DNA from: Acidobacteriota bacterium
Lineage (GTDB): Bacteria > Acidobacteriota > Blastocatellia > UBA7656
Length of the DNA stretch: 64,000 nt
Reading direction: 5' to 3'
Assembly: GCA_040754075.1 (NCBI GenBank)
Contig: JBFMDH010000014.1
Span: forward strand, 62,001 to 126,000
The notes under the pieces were generated by a model. The model was not told the DNA's origin, did not search any database, and worked only from the letters and a program-made list of their open reading frames with translations. A program made the translations under genes and the position numbers. Shown here in pieces: positions 19,040-31,036 of this stretch. Numbering within the stretch: position 1 is the stretch's first letter; the number at the start of each line of letters is the position of its first letter.

Positions 19040-22000
19040 TTATTCTTCGACGGCGGCTCTAGCGCCGAGGTCAAGGTCAAAGACATCGTCCTCTTCCTGC
19101 ATCGCGGTTTCTTCGTCCGCATCGGTTTCCAGTTTCATGCTGCGATAGTATTCCATACCGGTTCCGGCGGGAATCAATCGCCCCATAATCACGTTCTCTT
19201 TCAAGCCGCGCAGGTAATCGACCTTGCCGCTGATGGAGGCTTCCGTGAGCACCCGGGTGGTCTCCTGGAACGATGCCGCCGAGATGAACGATTCCGTAGA
19301 AAGCGAGGCTTTGGTGATGCCCAGAAGCATCGGTTCGGCTTGCGCCGGGTCGCCGCCTTCTGCAAGCACACGCTCGTTTTCATCCTGGAAGCGGAAACGA
19401 TCAACCATGTCTTCAAGCAGGAATTCGGTATCGCCGACTTCTTTGACGCGCACCCAACGGAGCATCTGTCGCACGATGATTTCAATATGCTTATCGTTGA
19501 TGTTGACGCCCTGCAAACGATAAACCTCTTGAATTTCGTTCACCAGGTAGCGTTGCAATTCTTCGATACCGCGAACCGCCAGGATGTCGTGCGGATTCAA
19601 TGGTCCGTCCATCAAGGGTTCACCGGCACGCACCGTGTCGCCTTCCTGAACGTTGACATGAACGCCGCGCGGAATGGCGTATTCGCGCTGTTCACCGTCA
19701 ACTGCTTCGATGATGATGCGACGCGAACCTTTGACGATGGGTCCGAATTTAACGCTGCCGTCGATTTCGGTCATCACCGCGGTTTCGCGCGGTTTGCGGG
19801 CTTCAAAGAGTTCGACGACGCGTGGCAAACCACCGGTGATGTCTTTGGTCTTGGTGGTTTCACGCGGAATCTTGGCGATGATGTCGCCGGGCGCGACGCG
19901 CACATGCTCTTTTTCTTCCTGCTCATGGGTCATCGCCACAGTTGCACCGTGACGTTTTTTCCAGTCTTCGTAATCCGACACCAAAAGGTTTGCGCGAACC
20001 GGCATTTGATAGGTTCTCAACACCTTGTTTTTGGCATCGCGGATTTCAATACGCGGCTGACGTTTTTCATCCGGCGAATCCATCACCACGATGTGTGATA
20101 GACCGGTCTGTTCGTCAACCTCTTCTTTAACTGTCACGCCGTCAATCATATCTTTGAAGTTGATGGTTCCGGCTTCTTCCGTGAGAATGGCAAACGTATA
20201 CGGGTCCCATTCCGCCAGTTCCTGACCTTCTTCAACATGCTGTCCATCTGTGACCTTGAGGGTTGCGCCATAGACGATTTGATAACGCGCCACTTCGCGT
20301 CCGCGTTCGTCAATCAGCAGAATCGAGCCGTTGCGGTTCATCGCCACAAGGTCGCCTTCGCGATTGCGAACGTGACGCAGTTCTTCAAACTTCACTGTAC
20401 CGGCAACCCGGGCTTCGTGTTTGGTGACTTCGCTGACGCCACCCGCGACACCGCCGATGTGGAAAGTTCTCATCGTCAACTGTGTGCCCGGTTCACCGAT
20501 GGATTGCGCTGCGATGACGCCGACCGCTTCACCGAGTTCAACCAGTTTGCCGGTTGCCAGGTTTCTGCCGTAACAGGCGATGCAGCACCCGCGACGCGAT
20601 TCACAGGTGAGCACCGAACGAATGCGAACGCGCTCGATACCACCGGCATTTTGAATCTGCGTGGCGAGGTCTTCGGTGATTTCCTCATTCGCCCCGACAA
20701 TCAATTCATCGGTAATCGGGTCGTACACATCTTCGAGCGCCACGCGACCGATGATACGGTCACGCAGGGATTCGATTTCTTCACCGCCTTCGACGATTGC
20801 CGTTGCCCAGATGCCGCGTGTGGTTCCGCAATCGTCTTCGCTGATGATGACATCTTGCGCAACGTCAACCAGACGACGTGTGAGATAACCGGAGTCGGCG
20901 GTCTTGAGCGCCGTATCCGCCAGACCTTTACGCGCGCCGTGCGTCGAGATGAAGTATTGCAACACGTTCAGCCCCTCGCGGAAATTGGCGCGAATCGGCG
21001 CTTCGATAATTTCGCCAGATGGTTTCGCCATCAGCCCGCGCATACCGGCAAGCTGACGAATCTGCTGTTTGGAACCGCGCGCCCCGGAATCCGCCATAAT
21101 CAGAATCGGATTCATTTCGCCCGACGACTCTTCTTTGTGATCCATCTCTTTGAACATTTCGTCGGCGACGCGCTCGGTCACATCCGACCAGATGGCGATA
21201 ATTTTGTTATAGCGTTCACCTTTGGTGATGATGCCTTCTTCGTACTGACGCTCGACATCGATGACCGCTTTATCGGCGTCACCGACGAGGTCAACCTTTT
21301 TCGGAGGAGTAACCAGATCATCAATACCGATTGAGATGCCCGCTTTGGTGGCGTAAAGGAAACCCAGTTCTTTAACCTTATCGAGCATCCTCACGGTTTC
21401 CGCGTGACCGAGACGCAGATGGCAATAATTGACCAGTGAACCGAGTCCCTTCTTTTTCATCGTGCCATTGATGTAGGGCATCGCATCGGGAAGCACATCG
21501 TTTAAGATGACGCGCCCGACGGTCGTATCGATGACGCGCGAATTGACTTTGCGAACCGTCGCTTTCAATAAATCCTGATCATCGCGCTCGTGTTCGAGGT
21601 CAATCAAATCGCCGCTGTACATCATTTTGATCGGCGTTTGCGTATTCAATTCACCGGCATCGAGCGCGAATAATACCTCTTCGGTTGAAGCGAACTTGCG
21701 ACCCGCGAACTCATCTTTGGGATTCGCTTTGGTCAGGTAGAAACTACCAAGAACGATGTCCTGCGTCGGCACGGCAATCGGTTGACCGTGCGCCGGTGAC
21801 AGAATGTTGTTCGAGGCTAACATCAACACGCTCGCTTCAATCTGCGCTTCGGGCGACAGCGGAATATGCACAGCCATCTGGTCGCCGTCAAAGTCCGCGT
21901 TAAACGCCGTACAAACCAGCGGGTGAATCTTGATGGCTTTGCCTTCAACCAGCACCGGCTCGAATGCCTGAATACCCAGCCGGTGCAGCGTCGGCGCGCG

Positions 22001-23266
22001 GTTTAAAAGAATCGGATGCTCGCGAATGACCTCTTCGAGAATATCCCAAACCACCCCGTCCTGGCGCTCGACCATCTCTTTCGCCTGCTTGATGGTCGCT
22101 GCATATTGACGCTTTTCAAGCTGGTTGTAGATGAACGGTTTGAAAAGCTCTAATGCCATCTTTTTCGGCAGACCGCATTGATGGAGTTTGAGTTCGGGAC
22201 CGACGACGATAACCGAACGACCTGAATAATCAACCCGTTTACCTAACAGGTTCTGGCGGAAACGCCCTTGTTTACCTTTCAGGGTATCGGAAAGCGATTT
22301 GAGCGGGCGGTTGTTTGCGCCGCGCAACACGCGACCGCGCCGACCGTTATCGAACAAAGCGTCAACCGCTTCCTGAAGCATGCGTTTTTCATTGCGCACG
22401 ATGACTTCAGGCGCTTTGAGTTCAATCAGTTTGTTCAAACGATTGTTGCGGTTAATCACGCGACGATAGAGGTCATTCAAATCCGAAGTCGCAAAACGTC
22501 CGCCATCGAGCGGCACGAGCGGGCGAAGTTCAGGCGGAATCACCGGAATGACATCTAGAATCATCCAGTCCGGGTGATTGCCCGAACGACGGAACGCATC
22601 GACGACTTTCAAACGTTTCGAGAATTTGAGTTTCTTCTGTTGCGAAGTCTCTTCACGCATGCGTTGACGAAGTTCGGTTGCGAGTTCGTCAACATCGACG
22701 CTCTTGAGCAGTTCTTTGATGGCTTCCGCGCCCATCTTGGCGGAAAAGCGTCCGGCGTATTGTCCCATCAATTCGCGGTAACGCTCTTCGGTGATTAACT
22801 CTTTCTCTTCGATGTCCGGCACATCGCCGGGATCAATGACGATGTAGGATTCAAAATAGAGAACCTTTTCAAGTTCGCGCAGCGGAATGTCGAGCAAATG
22901 ACCGATGCGTGACGGCAAACCTTTAAAGAACCAGACGTGCGAGCACGGGCTTGCCAGTTTGATGTGTCCGAGTCGCTCACGACGGACTTTCGATTGCGTG
23001 ACTTCAACGCCGCATTTATCACAAACTACGCCGCGATGTTTCATGCGTTTGTATTTGCCGCAGAGACATTCCCAATCGGTGACGGGACCGAAAATTTTGG
23101 CGCAGAACAGACCGTCACGTTCCGGTTTGAACGTGCGGTAATTGATGGTTTCCGGTTTAGTGACTTCACCGTGTGACCATGACAGAATTTTTTCAGGTGA
23201 TGCGAGACTGATTCTGATAGCCTCGAAATCAGGTGCGAGATTGGTTTTCTCTGGTGTTCTAAACAT
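19040..23266 (-). CDS. rpoC: RNA polymerase subunit beta-prime
   Basis: 1408 residues, the large catalytic subunit of RNA polymerase. The N-terminal zinc ribbon is visible (C67, C69, C82, C85), the active-site magnesium loop NADFDGD is at 456-462, and a second zinc site occurs in [16 protein letters not shown] in the C-terminal half. Length is normal for the family without the large insertions of gammaproteobacteria or cyanobacteria. Last gene of the ribosomal/polymerase run, 84 bases after rpoB, with the seven-base repeat element between them. Confidence 0.98.
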   Translation of the reverse strand: MFRTPEKTNLAPDFEAIRISLASPEKILSWSHGEVTKPETINYRTFKPERDGLFCAKIFGPVTDWECLCGKYKRMKHRGVVCDKCGVEVTQSKVRRERLGHIKLASPCSHVWFFKGLPSRIGHLLDIPLRELEKVLYFESYIVIDPGDVPDIEEKELITEERYRELMGQYAGRFSAKMGAEAIKELLKSVDVDELATELRQRMREETSQQKKLKFSKRLKVVDAFRRSGNHPDWMILDVIPVIPPELRPLVPLDGGRFATSDLNDLYRRVINRNNRLNKLIELKAPEVIVRNEKRMLQEAVDALFDNGRRGRVLRGANNRPLKSLSDTLKGKQGRFRQNLLGKRVDYSGRSVIVVGPELKLHQCGLPKKMALELFKPFIYNQLEKRQYAATIKQAKEMVERQDGVVWDILEEVIREHPILLNRAPTLHRLGIQAFEPVLVEGKAIKIHPLVCTAFNADFDGDQMAVHIPLSPEAQIEASVLMLASNNILSPAHGQPIAVPTQDIVLGSFYLTKANPKDEFAGRKFASTEEVLFALDAGELNTQTPIKMMYSGDLIDLEHERDDQDLLKATVRKVNSRVIDTTVGRVILNDVLPDAMPYINGTMKKKGLGSLVNYCHLRLGHAETVRMLDKVKELGFLYATKAGISIGIDDLVTPPKKVDLVGDADKAVIDVERQYEEGIITKGERYNKIIAIWSDVTERVADEMFKEMDHKEESSGEMNPILIMADSGARGSKQQIRQLAGMRGLMAKPSGEIIEAPIRANFREGLNVLQYFISTHGARKGLADTALKTADSGYLTRRLVDVAQDVIISEDDCGTTRGIWATAIVEGGEEIESLRDRIIGRVALEDVYDPITDELIVGANEEITEDLATQIQNAGGIERVRIRSVLTCESRRGCCIACYGRNLATGKLVELGEAVGVIAAQSIGEPGTQLTMRTFHIGGVAGGVSEVTKHEARVAGTVKFEELRHVRNREGDLVAMNRNGSILLIDERGREVARYQIVYGATLKVTDGQHVEEGQELAEWDPYTFAILTEEAGTINFKDMIDGVTVKEEVDEQTGLSHIVVMDSPDEKRQPRIEIRDAKNKVLRTYQMPVRANLLVSDYEDWKKRHGATVAMTHEQEEKEHVRVAPGDIIAKIPRETTKTKDITGGLPRVVELFEARKPRETAVMTEIDGSVKFGPIVKGSRRIIIEAVDGEQREYAIPRGVHVNVQEGDTVRAGEPLMDGPLNPHDILAVRGIEELQRYLVNEIQEVYRLQGVNINDKHIEIIVRQMLRWVRVKEVGDTEFLLEDMVDRFRFQDENERVLAEGGDPAQAEPMLLGITKASLSTESFISAASFQETTRVLTEASISGKVDYLRGLKENVIMGRLIPAGTGMEYYRSMKLETDADEETAMQEEDDVFDLDLGARAAVEE

Positions 23267-23277
23267 TCTCCCTCCGT

Positions 23278-23350
23278 GGTCGGTAGCCGGTAGCCGGTAG
23301 CCGGTAAGAATTTCCTTTACCGACTGCCGACTACTGATTACCGGCTACTG
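23278..23350. repeat. Inverted array of seven-base repeats between rpoB and rpoC
   Basis: The left arm (23278-23307) is four near-exact copies of the heptamer CGGTAGC. The right arm (about 23317-23350) is a degenerate complementary run with the same seven-base phase (TACCGAC, TGCCGAC, TACTGAT, TACCGGC). The right arm ends at the base before the rpoB stop codon (23351-23353). Same heptamer family as the element at 4941-5006. Confidence 0.8.
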
Positions 23351-26300
23351 CTATTCGGTGACCGTTTCTTCAATTTCTTCGCTGCGGCGCATCAATTCAA
23401 CGTCGAGACAAAGTGATTGCAATTCGCGAATCAAAACGTTGAAGGATTCGGGCACGCCCGGATCGAAATCGGCTTCGCCTTTGACGATGGCTTCGTAAAT
23501 CTTCGAGCGTCCCGCGACGTCGTCGGATTTTGCGGTGAGCAATTCCTGTAGGATGTGCGCCGCGCCGTAAGCTTCGAGCGCCCACACTTCCATTTCGCCG
23601 AATCGCTGTCCGCCGAATTGCGCTTTACCGCCCAACGGTTGTTGGGTGATGAGCGAATAGGGTCCAATCGAACGCGCGTGAATCTTATCGTCAACCAGGT
23701 GCGAGAGTTTCATGATGTAGATGTAACCGACGGTGACTTTCTGTTCAAAAGCATCGCCGGTGATACCGTCATACAGAACCGTCTTGCCGCTGGTTGGCAA
23801 GCCTGAGTATTCAAGCAGGCGTTTGATGTCGGCTTCGCGGGTGCCGTCGAAAACCGGCGACGCGAATGGAATACCATCGACAAGCTGTTTGGCGTGCTCG
23901 ATGACTTCATCATCCGTCATTTCCGCAACCCGCTCTTTCATATCGGCGGTGTCAAACACATCGCGATAGATTTTGCGAATTTCATTGGCGGTATTGGCGC
24001 GACTGTCATTGATAATCTCTTCGAGTCGGTTGCCAATTGCTTTTGAAGCCCAACCGAGATGGGTTTCGAGAATCTGCCCGACGTTCATACGCGAAGGCAC
24101 GCCGAGCGGATTGAGGACGATTTCAACCGGTGTGCCATCCGGCAAATACGGCATATCTTCTTCGGGCAGGATGCGCGCAATCACGCCTTTGTTACCGTGA
24201 CGACCTGCCATCTTGTCGCCTACCGAAAGTTTGCGTTTCATGGCGACAAAGACCTTGACCATCTTGATAACCCCGGGCGGCAACTCATCGCCTTTGCGAA
24301 GTTTTTCGACATTCTCCTGATGCAGTTGTTTCTGCACATTGATTTGGCGTTCGGTGCGACGTTCGATATCGGCAATTTCCGCCGAGATGTCGAGGCGTGT
24401 ACCGGCAACCTCTACACGTTTGAGCGCGCCGATTTCCAGTTGCTCCAATTCTTCGCGGGTGAGTTTGGTGCCTTTGCCAAGCAGTTTTTTATTCTTGTAG
24501 GTCAAATCTTCGGCGAGCTTATGACCTTCGAGCAATTCGTAAATGCGCTTGTTGCGCTCGTCTTCAAGGATGCGGATTTCGTCCTGTAAATTCTTTAACA
24601 GTTTCTCTTCTTCGCTCTGTTCAATCTGCATTGAACGTTCATCTTTTTCCGCACCTTTACGGGTGAAGACTTTGACATCGACCACGATGCCGTCGATGCC
24701 TGGCGGACAGGTCAAACTGGCATCGCGCACGTCACCGGCTTTTTCACCGAAGATGGCGCGCAGCAATTTCTCTTCAGCCGTGAGTTGGGTTTCACCTTTC
24801 GGTGTGACTTTGCCGACGAGGATTGAACCCGGCTTGACATACGCGCCGATGCGGATGATGCCCGAATCATCGAGGTCACGAAGCGCCGACTCCGAAACAT
24901 TCGGAATATCGCGGGTGATCTCTTCGGGTCCGAGTTTGGTGTCGCGGGCTTCAACTTCCAACTCTTCGATGTGAATCGAGGTATAGCCGTCTTCTTTAAC
25001 CAGACGTTCGGAAACCAGAATGGCGTCTTCAAAGTTGTAGCCGCGCCAGGGCATAAAAGCGACGAGCACGTTGCGACCGAGAGCCAGTTCGCCGCCCTGT
25101 GTGCAGGGACCGTCAGCGATGACATCGCCTTTTTTAACTTCCTGACCTTCGCGGACAATCGGTTTCTGATTGATGCAGGTGTTCTGATTCGAGCGTTTGA
25201 ATTTGGTCAATGCATAAATATCGGCGTTGATTTCGCGCGACGTCGTACCACCTGCAATGCCGTGTTCGGCGCGAATGATGATGCGTTCGGAGTCAACCGA
25301 ATCGACCACGCCATCGCGTTTGGCAATCACCACGGCGCCGGAATCCTGCGCCGTGACGCGCTCCATTCCCGTACCGACGAGCGGCGCTTGAGCGCGCAGC
25401 AGCGGAACGGATTGGCGTTGCATGTTTGACCCCATCAAGGCGCGGTTGGCGTCGTCATGTTCGAGGAAGGGAATCAGCGACGCGGCGACTGATACCAGTT
25501 GTTTCGGGCTGACATCGAGGAATTGAATCTCTTCGCGATCCGCCGAACGAAATTCACCGGCTTCGCGCGCCGCCACGCGCTCACCAACGAGACGTCCCTG
25601 CTTATCTAATTCAACCGAGGCTTGCCCGATGGTGTATTTGTCTTCTTCCCAGGCTGACAAATAGAACGGATAGAGTTCGTATTCTGCCGGTTTTTCGCCG
25701 GTTTCCTGAGCTTTTTTGTTGGCTTTATCAACATTCTCTTTCGGTAAATGATCGCCGGTCTTAAATTCCGTATCGCCCGAATTGTGAATGCGGACATAAT
25801 CGACGACGCGCCCGTTTTCAACTTTGCGATAAGGCGATTCAATGAAACCGAATTCATTGATGCGCGCAAAGCAGGAAAGTGAAGAGATCAAACCGATGTT
25901 CGGTCCTTCAGGAGTTTCAATCGGACAGATGCGACCATAGTGAGTCGGGTGAACGTCGCGCACCTCAAACCCTGCGCGTTCGCGCGAAAGCCCGCCTGGC
26001 CCAAGCGCCGAAAGACGGCGTTTGTGAGTAATTTCCGAAAGCGGGTTGGTTTGATCCATAAACTGCGAGAGTTGTGATGAACCAAAGAATTCGCGCACCG
26101 CCGCGGTCACCGGCTTGGCATTAATCAAATCACGCGGCATAGCGGTCTGCATTTCCTGATGGATGGACATCTTTTCTTTGATGGCGCGTTCCATTCTCAC
26201 CAGACCAATGCGGAACTGGTTTTCGAGCAGTTCGCCAACTGCGCGCACGCGACGATTGCCAAGATGGTCGATGTCATCGGCTTCACCGATGCCTTTGCGC

Positions 26301-27880
26301 ATCTTCAGGACGTAACCGATGACGTCAACGAAATCGGAAGTGGAAAGCGTTTGATGATCCAGACGGTCGCGTTCGGGTTTACCGAGTTTGATGTTGGATT
26401 TCAAACGACCGACGCGCGAGAAATCGAATTTGCGGTCATCGAAAAACATGCCGCGGAACAGATTCCACGCGGTCAGAATGGTCGGCGGATCGCCCGGACG
26501 CATCTTGCGATAGATTTCAAGTATCGCATCGCGCGGCGTTTTTACGGAATCTTTCTTGAGCGTCTGGCTGATAACGGTTCCGACATTATCGCGTTCCGGG
26601 AAGAAAATCTCGACGCTGGGAATGCCCGCTTCAATAATCTCCTGCCACTCTTTGGCAGTGACTTCGGTATTGGCTTCGGCAATCACTTCACCGGTTTCGG
26701 TATTGATGACGTCGTCGGTCAGATATGCGCCTTCGAGTTCCTGCGGGTCAATGGCGATGGCTTTGACCTTCGCCTTGATGATTTGATCAATGTCGCGGCG
26801 AGTCAGTTTTTTGGCAGTCGCGCCGCCACGCGCCAACACTTCACCGGATTTGTCTTCAATGGCTTCGGCAGGTTTTAAGCCGACCAGACCCAGACCCGGT
26901 TCAAAGCTAAGGCGACCTTCGGAGACATTGGCAGTAAGCGAGGTGTAGAACATTCTGAGAATGTCTGCATCGGAAAAATGGGCGCGTTTGATTTCATCTT
27001 CAAGATGGGCGTCGGAGCCGATGCGTTCGAGGTCAATCTTGTCAATCAAACCGAGGGCGCGCAAAAAGACTGTGCCGAGAAATTTACGTTTGCGATCAAT
27101 GCGCACATACAACAAACTCTTGGTGTCATATTCAAACTCGACCCAGGAACCGCGATAGGGAATGATTTTCGCGAGGAAATCCTGATTGTTATTCGATTTC
27201 TCAAAGAAGATTCCCGGCGAACGGTGCAATTGGCTGACGATGACGCGCTCCGTGCCATTGATGATGAAGGTGCCGTTTTCGGTCATCAACGGAATTTCAC
27301 CGAAGAATACTTCTTCCTCTTTGATGTCGCGAATGGATTTCTGACCGGTATCTTCATCGGTATCCCAAACGGTCAGGCGGATTTTGACCTTGAGCGGCAC
27401 CGCATAGGTCATGGATTTTTCCTGACATTCCTTTTCCGAATGTTTGTGTTGCAAGGTGACCGGTTCGCCGCAGTTGTCGCAAAGCACCGGTGACACGGTA
27501 TTGAGCGTGCCGCATTGCGAACAGGTTATATCTTCAGCAGCATAAGGGTTGACCCGTAAAATATTGCCGCAGGAACGGCAATTGGTGCGCAGGTGGTATA
27601 GACCTTCCAACTGACCGCACTTGCATTGCCAGTTACCGATGGCATATTCGACGAAATCAAGTTGTGAGGTTTCGCGGAAATCGCTGATCGGAAAGACCGA
27701 ACGAAAGACAGCCTGAAGACCGATATTTTCGCGTTCAGCCGGAAGCAAATCCATCTGGAGAAACCGATTGTACGATTGTCGTTGAACCTCGATTAGGTTC
27801 GGAATTCTGATTGCGGTTTTGATTCTTGAAAAATCGTATCGCTCGCGGGTTGTGCCGTAAGTTTTTTTTGTTGCCGACAT
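23351..27880 (-). CDS. rpoB: RNA polymerase subunit beta, with an N-terminal double zinc-ribbon-like insert
   Basis: 1509 residues. Standard core motifs are present, including the rifampicin region ([21 protein letters not shown]) and the C-terminal [21 protein letters not shown]. Unusually, between LDFVEYAIG (74-82) and the conserved [13 protein letters not shown] (157-169) there is an insert of about 65 residues with two cysteine modules: C86, C88, C101, C104 and C120, C123, C134, C137. Textbook beta subunits such as that of E. coli have a direct short connection here. The insert lies in the beta1/protrusion region, near upstream DNA. Its role is unknown. Confidence 0.97.
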   Translation of the reverse strand: MSATKKTYGTTRERYDFSRIKTAIRIPNLIEVQRQSYNRFLQMDLLPAERENIGLQAVFRSVFPISDFRETSQLDFVEYAIGNWQCKCGQLEGLYHLRTNCRSCGNILRVNPYAAEDITCSQCGTLNTVSPVLCDNCGEPVTLQHKHSEKECQEKSMTYAVPLKVKIRLTVWDTDEDTGQKSIRDIKEEEVFFGEIPLMTENGTFIINGTERVIVSQLHRSPGIFFEKSNNNQDFLAKIIPYRGSWVEFEYDTKSLLYVRIDRKRKFLGTVFLRALGLIDKIDLERIGSDAHLEDEIKRAHFSDADILRMFYTSLTANVSEGRLSFEPGLGLVGLKPAEAIEDKSGEVLARGGATAKKLTRRDIDQIIKAKVKAIAIDPQELEGAYLTDDVINTETGEVIAEANTEVTAKEWQEIIEAGIPSVEIFFPERDNVGTVISQTLKKDSVKTPRDAILEIYRKMRPGDPPTILTAWNLFRGMFFDDRKFDFSRVGRLKSNIKLGKPERDRLDHQTLSTSDFVDVIGYVLKMRKGIGEADDIDHLGNRRVRAVGELLENQFRIGLVRMERAIKEKMSIHQEMQTAMPRDLINAKPVTAAVREFFGSSQLSQFMDQTNPLSEITHKRRLSALGPGGLSRERAGFEVRDVHPTHYGRICPIETPEGPNIGLISSLSCFARINEFGFIESPYRKVENGRVVDYVRIHNSGDTEFKTGDHLPKENVDKANKKAQETGEKPAEYELYPFYLSAWEEDKYTIGQASVELDKQGRLVGERVAAREAGEFRSADREEIQFLDVSPKQLVSVAASLIPFLEHDDANRALMGSNMQRQSVPLLRAQAPLVGTGMERVTAQDSGAVVIAKRDGVVDSVDSERIIIRAEHGIAGGTTSREINADIYALTKFKRSNQNTCINQKPIVREGQEVKKGDVIADGPCTQGGELALGRNVLVAFMPWRGYNFEDAILVSERLVKEDGYTSIHIEELEVEARDTKLGPEEITRDIPNVSESALRDLDDSGIIRIGAYVKPGSILVGKVTPKGETQLTAEEKLLRAIFGEKAGDVRDASLTCPPGIDGIVVDVKVFTRKGAEKDERSMQIEQSEEEKLLKNLQDEIRILEDERNKRIYELLEGHKLAEDLTYKNKKLLGKGTKLTREELEQLEIGALKRVEVAGTRLDISAEIADIERRTERQINVQKQLHQENVEKLRKGDELPPGVIKMVKVFVAMKRKLSVGDKMAGRHGNKGVIARILPEEDMPYLPDGTPVEIVLNPLGVPSRMNVGQILETHLGWASKAIGNRLEEIINDSRANTANEIRKIYRDVFDTADMKERVAEMTDDEVIEHAKQLVDGIPFASPVFDGTREADIKRLLEYSGLPTSGKTVLYDGITGDAFEQKVTVGYIYIMKLSHLVDDKIHARSIGPYSLITQQPLGGKAQFGGQRFGEMEVWALEAYGAAHILQELLTAKSDDVAGRSKIYEAIVKGEADFDPGVPESFNVLIRELQSLCLDVELMRRSEEIEETVTE
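27440..27634 (-). other. Region of rpoB encoding the cysteine-rich insert
   Basis: Codons for residues 83-147. The reading frame is continuous and codon use resembles the flanks, so this is a genuine in-frame insertion rather than an artefact. Two modules with spacing CxC-12-CxxC and CxxC-10-CxxC are typical of zinc ribbons. Confidence 0.8.
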
Positions 27881-28167
27881 AGTTCTCCTGGTTGACGTGG
27901 GTTAAACAGTTGCCTCAATTGCAGGGGTGAGTTGTAGCGCGATTTCACGGTTTGAGACGAATTGAATTGTTCATCAGCACACAAAAAATTATGAGGATGC
28001 AGTATAAATGGAAATGGAATTAATCGATGTACCCTCAAAATTCATTGTGTTTCAGTCAATCTGTTTTCTTTTTCAGAAAATCATTTTTGAATATAAATTT
28101 TCCCTGTCTCATAACGCTGCAACGTTTAATGGCAACCACTTAGCCCCTTTTTTCAGTAGACAGACAA

Positions 28168-28214
28168 ACGCGAAGCGCGGATGGATAGACTTCATCCATC
28201 CGCGAACTTCGCGT
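28168..28214. repeat. Strong two-part hairpin in the rplL-rpoB gap
   Basis: CGCGGATGGAT (28076-phase core, 28176-28186) pairs with ATCCATCCGCG (28194-28204), extended outward by ACGCGAAG (28168-28175) and CTTCGCGT (28207-28214) with a two-base bulge. It lies in the 496-base gap between rplL and rpoB. No T-run follows on the minus strand, so RNA processing between rplL and rpoB is the likelier role, as seen for the equivalent junction in E. coli. Confidence 0.65.
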
Positions 28215-28318
28215 GATTATTAGTGCTAATTAAACTTTCTTATATTTTTGCCGTCCCTGCAATCGCAATTAAGTGGTAATACTACACAGTTGTCCGATGA
28301 ACGGTCAAGTAGGTTTTA

Positions 28319-28351
28319 ATAAAATCGGGCGCAGAGCTTTCACCCTGCGCC
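28319..28351 (-). terminator. Attenuator-like terminator after rplL
   Basis: On the minus strand GGCGCAG (28345-28351) and CTGCGCC (28328-28334) form a stem with a ten-base loop, followed by CGATTTTATT. It is 26 bases beyond the rplL stop (28377). A partial terminator here would lower rpoBC transcription relative to ribosomal protein genes, the arrangement known in E. coli. Confidence 0.7.
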
Positions 28352-28376
28352 TGATTAAAATTCGAGTGCAAAAAAC

Positions 28377-28769
28377 CTATTTGAGTTCGACGTTGGCACC
28401 GGCTTCCGTCAGTTTTTTCTTGAGGCTTTCAGCTTCGTCTTTTGCGGCGCCTTCTTTAACTGGTTTCGGAGCGCCTTCGACGAGGTCCTTGGCTTCTTTC
28501 AAACCGAGTCCGGTGATTTCGCGAACTACCTTAATGACGCCAATTTTCTTGGATGCATCGGCGACGCTCGCGAGAATGACATCAAATTCGGTCTTTTCTT
28601 CAACCGGAGCAGTCGCGGCGGCAGCGCCACCTCCACCGGGAGCCACGGCGACGGCTGCGGCTGCGGCGGAAACCCCAAACGTGTCTTCCATCATTTTGAC
28701 GAGTTCGGAAGCTTCGAGCAGTGTGAGTTCTTTAATTTGATCAACGATACCTTGAAGTTTCTCTGACAT
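28377..28769 (-). CDS. rplL: 50S ribosomal protein L7/L12
   Basis: 130 residues. The N-terminal dimerisation helices are followed by an alanine/glycine-rich hinge (about 35-55) and the conserved C-terminal domain with [16 protein letters not shown]. It forms the mobile stalk that recruits translation factors. Follows rplJ by 212 bases, a longer gap than usual, in which no gene was seen. Confidence 0.98.
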   Translation of the reverse strand: MSEKLQGIVDQIKELTLLEASELVKMMEDTFGVSAAAAAVAVAPGGGGAAAATAPVEEKTEFDVILASVADASKKIGVIKVVREITGLGLKEAKDLVEGAPKPVKEGAAKDEAESLKKKLTEAGANVELK

Positions 28770-28981
28770 TTTTTTATCTCCCTAAAATATCTTTCTTTGA
28801 TAGTGACAGAGCAGGGAAGCCGGGCTTAACCGCTGCGCCTGTGTGCGTAAATGGCTTCAATCGTTGGTTGCATCTTCAACTTTTGCTGCCTCACCTGAGC
28901 CGCCTACTGACCAGGCAACTCTCATAAAAGCGTGTCCATCAAGTCAACCTCTCCACAAAGCCTGACTTGAGTTTAATCGGG

Positions 28982-29506
28982 TTATGCGCCCTCTTTTTGA
29001 GCGCGAATCTGGTCTACAACAATTGTCAGGTTGCGCGCGACCCCTGCGGTTGCCACAGCCAGGCGTTGTGCGCCGCTGTTGATGACAAACATCATCTTTG
29101 AAATCAGCTCTTCCTTGGAAGGCATATTCGAGAGCGCCTCGACATTTTTCACATCCATCGCCTTGCCTTCAACGACGGCAGCTTTGAATGAAATTATCGG
29201 CTTCTCTTTTGCCCACTTTGACATGACCTTGGCTAAAGTCACCGGGTCATTTTTAGAAAGAGCAACAGCGGTCATTCCTTTGAAGCTATCCGTGACCTGC
29301 TCAAGGGCAGTGCCCTGAGCGGCGCGAATCGCCAAAGTGTTTTTCACGACGCGGTAGGTGAGACCCGCAGTACGCAAATCTCTCCGCAACAATTCGTCGT
29401 CGGCTACGGTGATACCTTGAAAGCCAACAAGCAAAGCGTGCGGCGATTCCTGAAAATCGCGTTGTAGAACCTCAATATCGCTTTCTTTCTGTTGCCTTGT
29501 TTTCAC
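28982..29506 (-). CDS. rplJ: 50S ribosomal protein L10
   Basis: 174 residues, stalk base that binds 23S rRNA and the C-terminal tail of which holds L7/L12 dimers. The N-terminal part shows the family pattern with GFQGITVADDELLRRDLR and VVKNTLAIRAA. It begins 94 bases after the end of rplA, with a seven-base-repeat hairpin in that gap. L10 is the autogenous regulator of this operon in E. coli; a leader target is not recognised here. Confidence 0.96.
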   Translation of the reverse strand: MKTRQQKESDIEVLQRDFQESPHALLVGFQGITVADDELLRRDLRTAGLTYRVVKNTLAIRAAQGTALEQVTDSFKGMTAVALSKNDPVTLAKVMSKWAKEKPIISFKAAVVEGKAMDVKNVEALSNMPSKEELISKMMFVINSGAQRLAVATAGVARNLTIVVDQIRAQKEGA

Positions 29507-29520
29507 GATTGTCTCCTTCC

Positions 29521-29602
29521 GATTGCGGAATGCGGATTTCGGATTGCGGATTGAAAAATTAGCTTACTTCAATTCGCAATCCGCATTCTGCAATCCGCAA
29601 TT
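29521..29602. repeat. Inverted array of seven-base repeats between rplA and rplJ
   Basis: The left arm (29521-29555) runs as heptamers GATTGCG, GAATGCG, GATTTCG, GATTGCG, GATTGAA. The right arm (29568-29602) is complementary with a few changes. The loop is 12 bases. The right arm overlaps the TAA stop of rplA (29601-29603). Confidence 0.85.
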
Positions 29603-30284
29603 AGAATTCTCCTGAATTCAGCTTGATGCCGGGACCCATAGTGGTTGACATCGTTGCATTCTTCACATATTTGCCCTTGGCGGTTTGCGGCTTGGCGCGC
29701 ATCACCGCATCGATCAACGCTTTGGCATTTTCCGATAGTTTCTCGGCATCGAAACTGACTTTGCCGACCGGCGCGTGAATGACACCGGTTTTATCAACGC
29801 GAAATTCAACCTTACCGGCTTTGGTTTCCGTCACGGCGCGAGCCACATCCGCGGTTACGGTTCCGGTTTTCGGATTCGGCATCAGACCGCGAGGTCCCAA
29901 CACCTTTCCGAGTTGACCGACCAATCGCATCATATCCGGTGTGGCAATCAAGGCGTCGAAATCGAGCCAGCCGCCCTTGATGCGATTGACAATGTCTTCA
30001 CCGCCGACTTCATCAGCGCCGGCATCACGGGCTTCGGCGATTTTTTCGGCACCGGCAATCACCACGACGCGCTTGTTTTTACCCAAACCGTGCGGCAATA
30101 CGACAGTGCCGCGAACCATCTGGTCAGCCTTGCGCGGGTCAACGCCCAACCACATATCCACTTCAACCGTTTCATCGAATTTCGCATAAGCGATCTGCTT
30201 GGCGAGTTCGACGGCTTCCGGGACTGAATAAAGTTTGTTACGGTCAACCTTTTCGGCTGCCGCTGCATACTTTTTACCTGCCAT
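29601..30284 (-). CDS. rplA: 50S ribosomal protein L1
   Basis: 227 residues, full length. Contains the L1 signature region ([19 protein letters not shown]) and the [18 protein letters not shown] segment of domain I. It binds 23S rRNA at the E-site stalk and, in many bacteria, represses its own message through the rplK leader. Ribosome site AGGAAGAAAG-like sequence precedes the ATG at 30284. Gap of 176 bases to rplK has no repeat of the heptamer type. Confidence 0.97.
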   Translation of the reverse strand: MAGKKYAAAAEKVDRNKLYSVPEAVELAKQIAYAKFDETVEVDMWLGVDPRKADQMVRGTVVLPHGLGKNKRVVVIAGAEKIAEARDAGADEVGGEDIVNRIKGGWLDFDALIATPDMMRLVGQLGKVLGPRGLMPNPKTGTVTADVARAVTETKAGKVEFRVDKTGVIHAPVGKVSFDAEKLSENAKALIDAVMRAKPQTAKGKYVKNATMSTTMGPGIKLNSGEF

Positions 30285-30460
30285 CTTTCTTCCTCCTTAG
30301 GTAAGTAGCGTGACTTGCTTGCAAGCCACTCCCTCAAACTGCGCGAGATCGAGTTTGTCGAAACCTTGAAACGGGTTCTGGTAGCCGATTTCAAGACTTA
30401 ACCGAAAACGATGTTGAAGATTTCGGGTTGACCGTCGAAGGCGCGCAGCGCGTTAAGTGA

Positions 30461-30886
30461 TTAGTCTACGACTTCCAGCCCCATGCTCTTGGCTGAACCT
30501 TCGACTGTTCGCATTGCCGATTCAACGGACGTGGTGTTCAAGTCAGGCATTTTCGTGCGCGCAATCTCTTCAACCTGTTTGCGCGAAATCGTGCCTTTCT
30601 TGTCGCGGTTAGGTGTCGCCGAACCTTTGTCTAACCCGATAGCCTTTTTGATCAGGTCTGTAACCGGCGGCGTTTTGGTTATGAAGGTAAACGAGCGATC
30701 CGCGTAAACCGTAATCACCACGGGGATTTTAACATCGCCGAGATTTGCGGTTTTGGCGTTGAACGCTTTACAAAACTCCATAATATTGACGCCGTGTTGA
30801 CCGAGTGCGGGACCGATTGGTGGTGCGGGATTGGCTTTTCCGGCTGGAACTTGTAACTTGATATAACCTGTTATTTTCTTTGCCAT
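30461..30886 (-). CDS. rplK: 50S ribosomal protein L11
   Basis: 141 residues, complete. Shows the N-terminal [25 protein letters not shown] motif region and the C-terminal rRNA-binding domain ending near SMGLEVVD. Part of the GTPase-associated centre. First gene after nusG; a perfect eight-base hairpin lies 20 bases upstream of the start. Confidence 0.98.
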   Translation of the reverse strand: MAKKITGYIKLQVPAGKANPAPPIGPALGQHGVNIMEFCKAFNAKTANLGDVKIPVVITVYADRSFTFITKTPPVTDLIKKAIGLDKGSATPNRDKKGTISRKQVEEIARTKMPDLNTTSVESAMRTVEGSAKSMGLEVVD

Positions 30887-30905
30887 AATTGGGTATCTTA
30901 CGAGG

Positions 30906-30925
30906 TTGGCTCGTCATCGAGCCAA
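30906..30925 (-). promoter_or_regulatory. Hairpin in the rplK 5' leader
   Basis: TTGGCTCG (30906-30913) pairs with CGAGCCAA (30918-30925) around the loop TCAT, 20 bases before the rplK start. L1 represses translation from the rplK leader in E. coli by binding a stem-loop there. Similar position, but no direct sequence evidence of L1 binding here. Confidence 0.45.
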
Positions 30926-30955
30926 TAACTCTCCCCTTTCTATATTTAAGTTTCT

Positions 30956-31021
30956 GGTTGCTGATTTCTGATTTTGAGTCTCTGATTAAATTAGAGAACT
31001 AAAAACCAGAAATCAGCAACC
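30956..31021. repeat. Inverted array of seven-base repeats between nusG and rplK
   Basis: The left arm (30956-30983) has period seven (GGTTGCT, GATTTCT, GATTTTG, AGTCTCT). The right arm (30993-31021) is the complement apart from two substitutions and one extra base. It ends 16 bases before the nusG stop (31037). Confidence 0.75.
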
Positions 31022-31036
31022 GAGTTGTCAAAAATC

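Larger units (their letters stand above)
27881..28376. other. rplL-rpoB intergenic region
   Basis: Apart from the attenuator-like stem and the large hairpin, the gap is AT-rich and holds no supportable gene. A 71-codon plus-strand frame at 28008-28223 lacks a ribosome site and runs through the hairpin. An internal promoter for rpoBC may be here but none was convincing. Confidence 0.5.
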
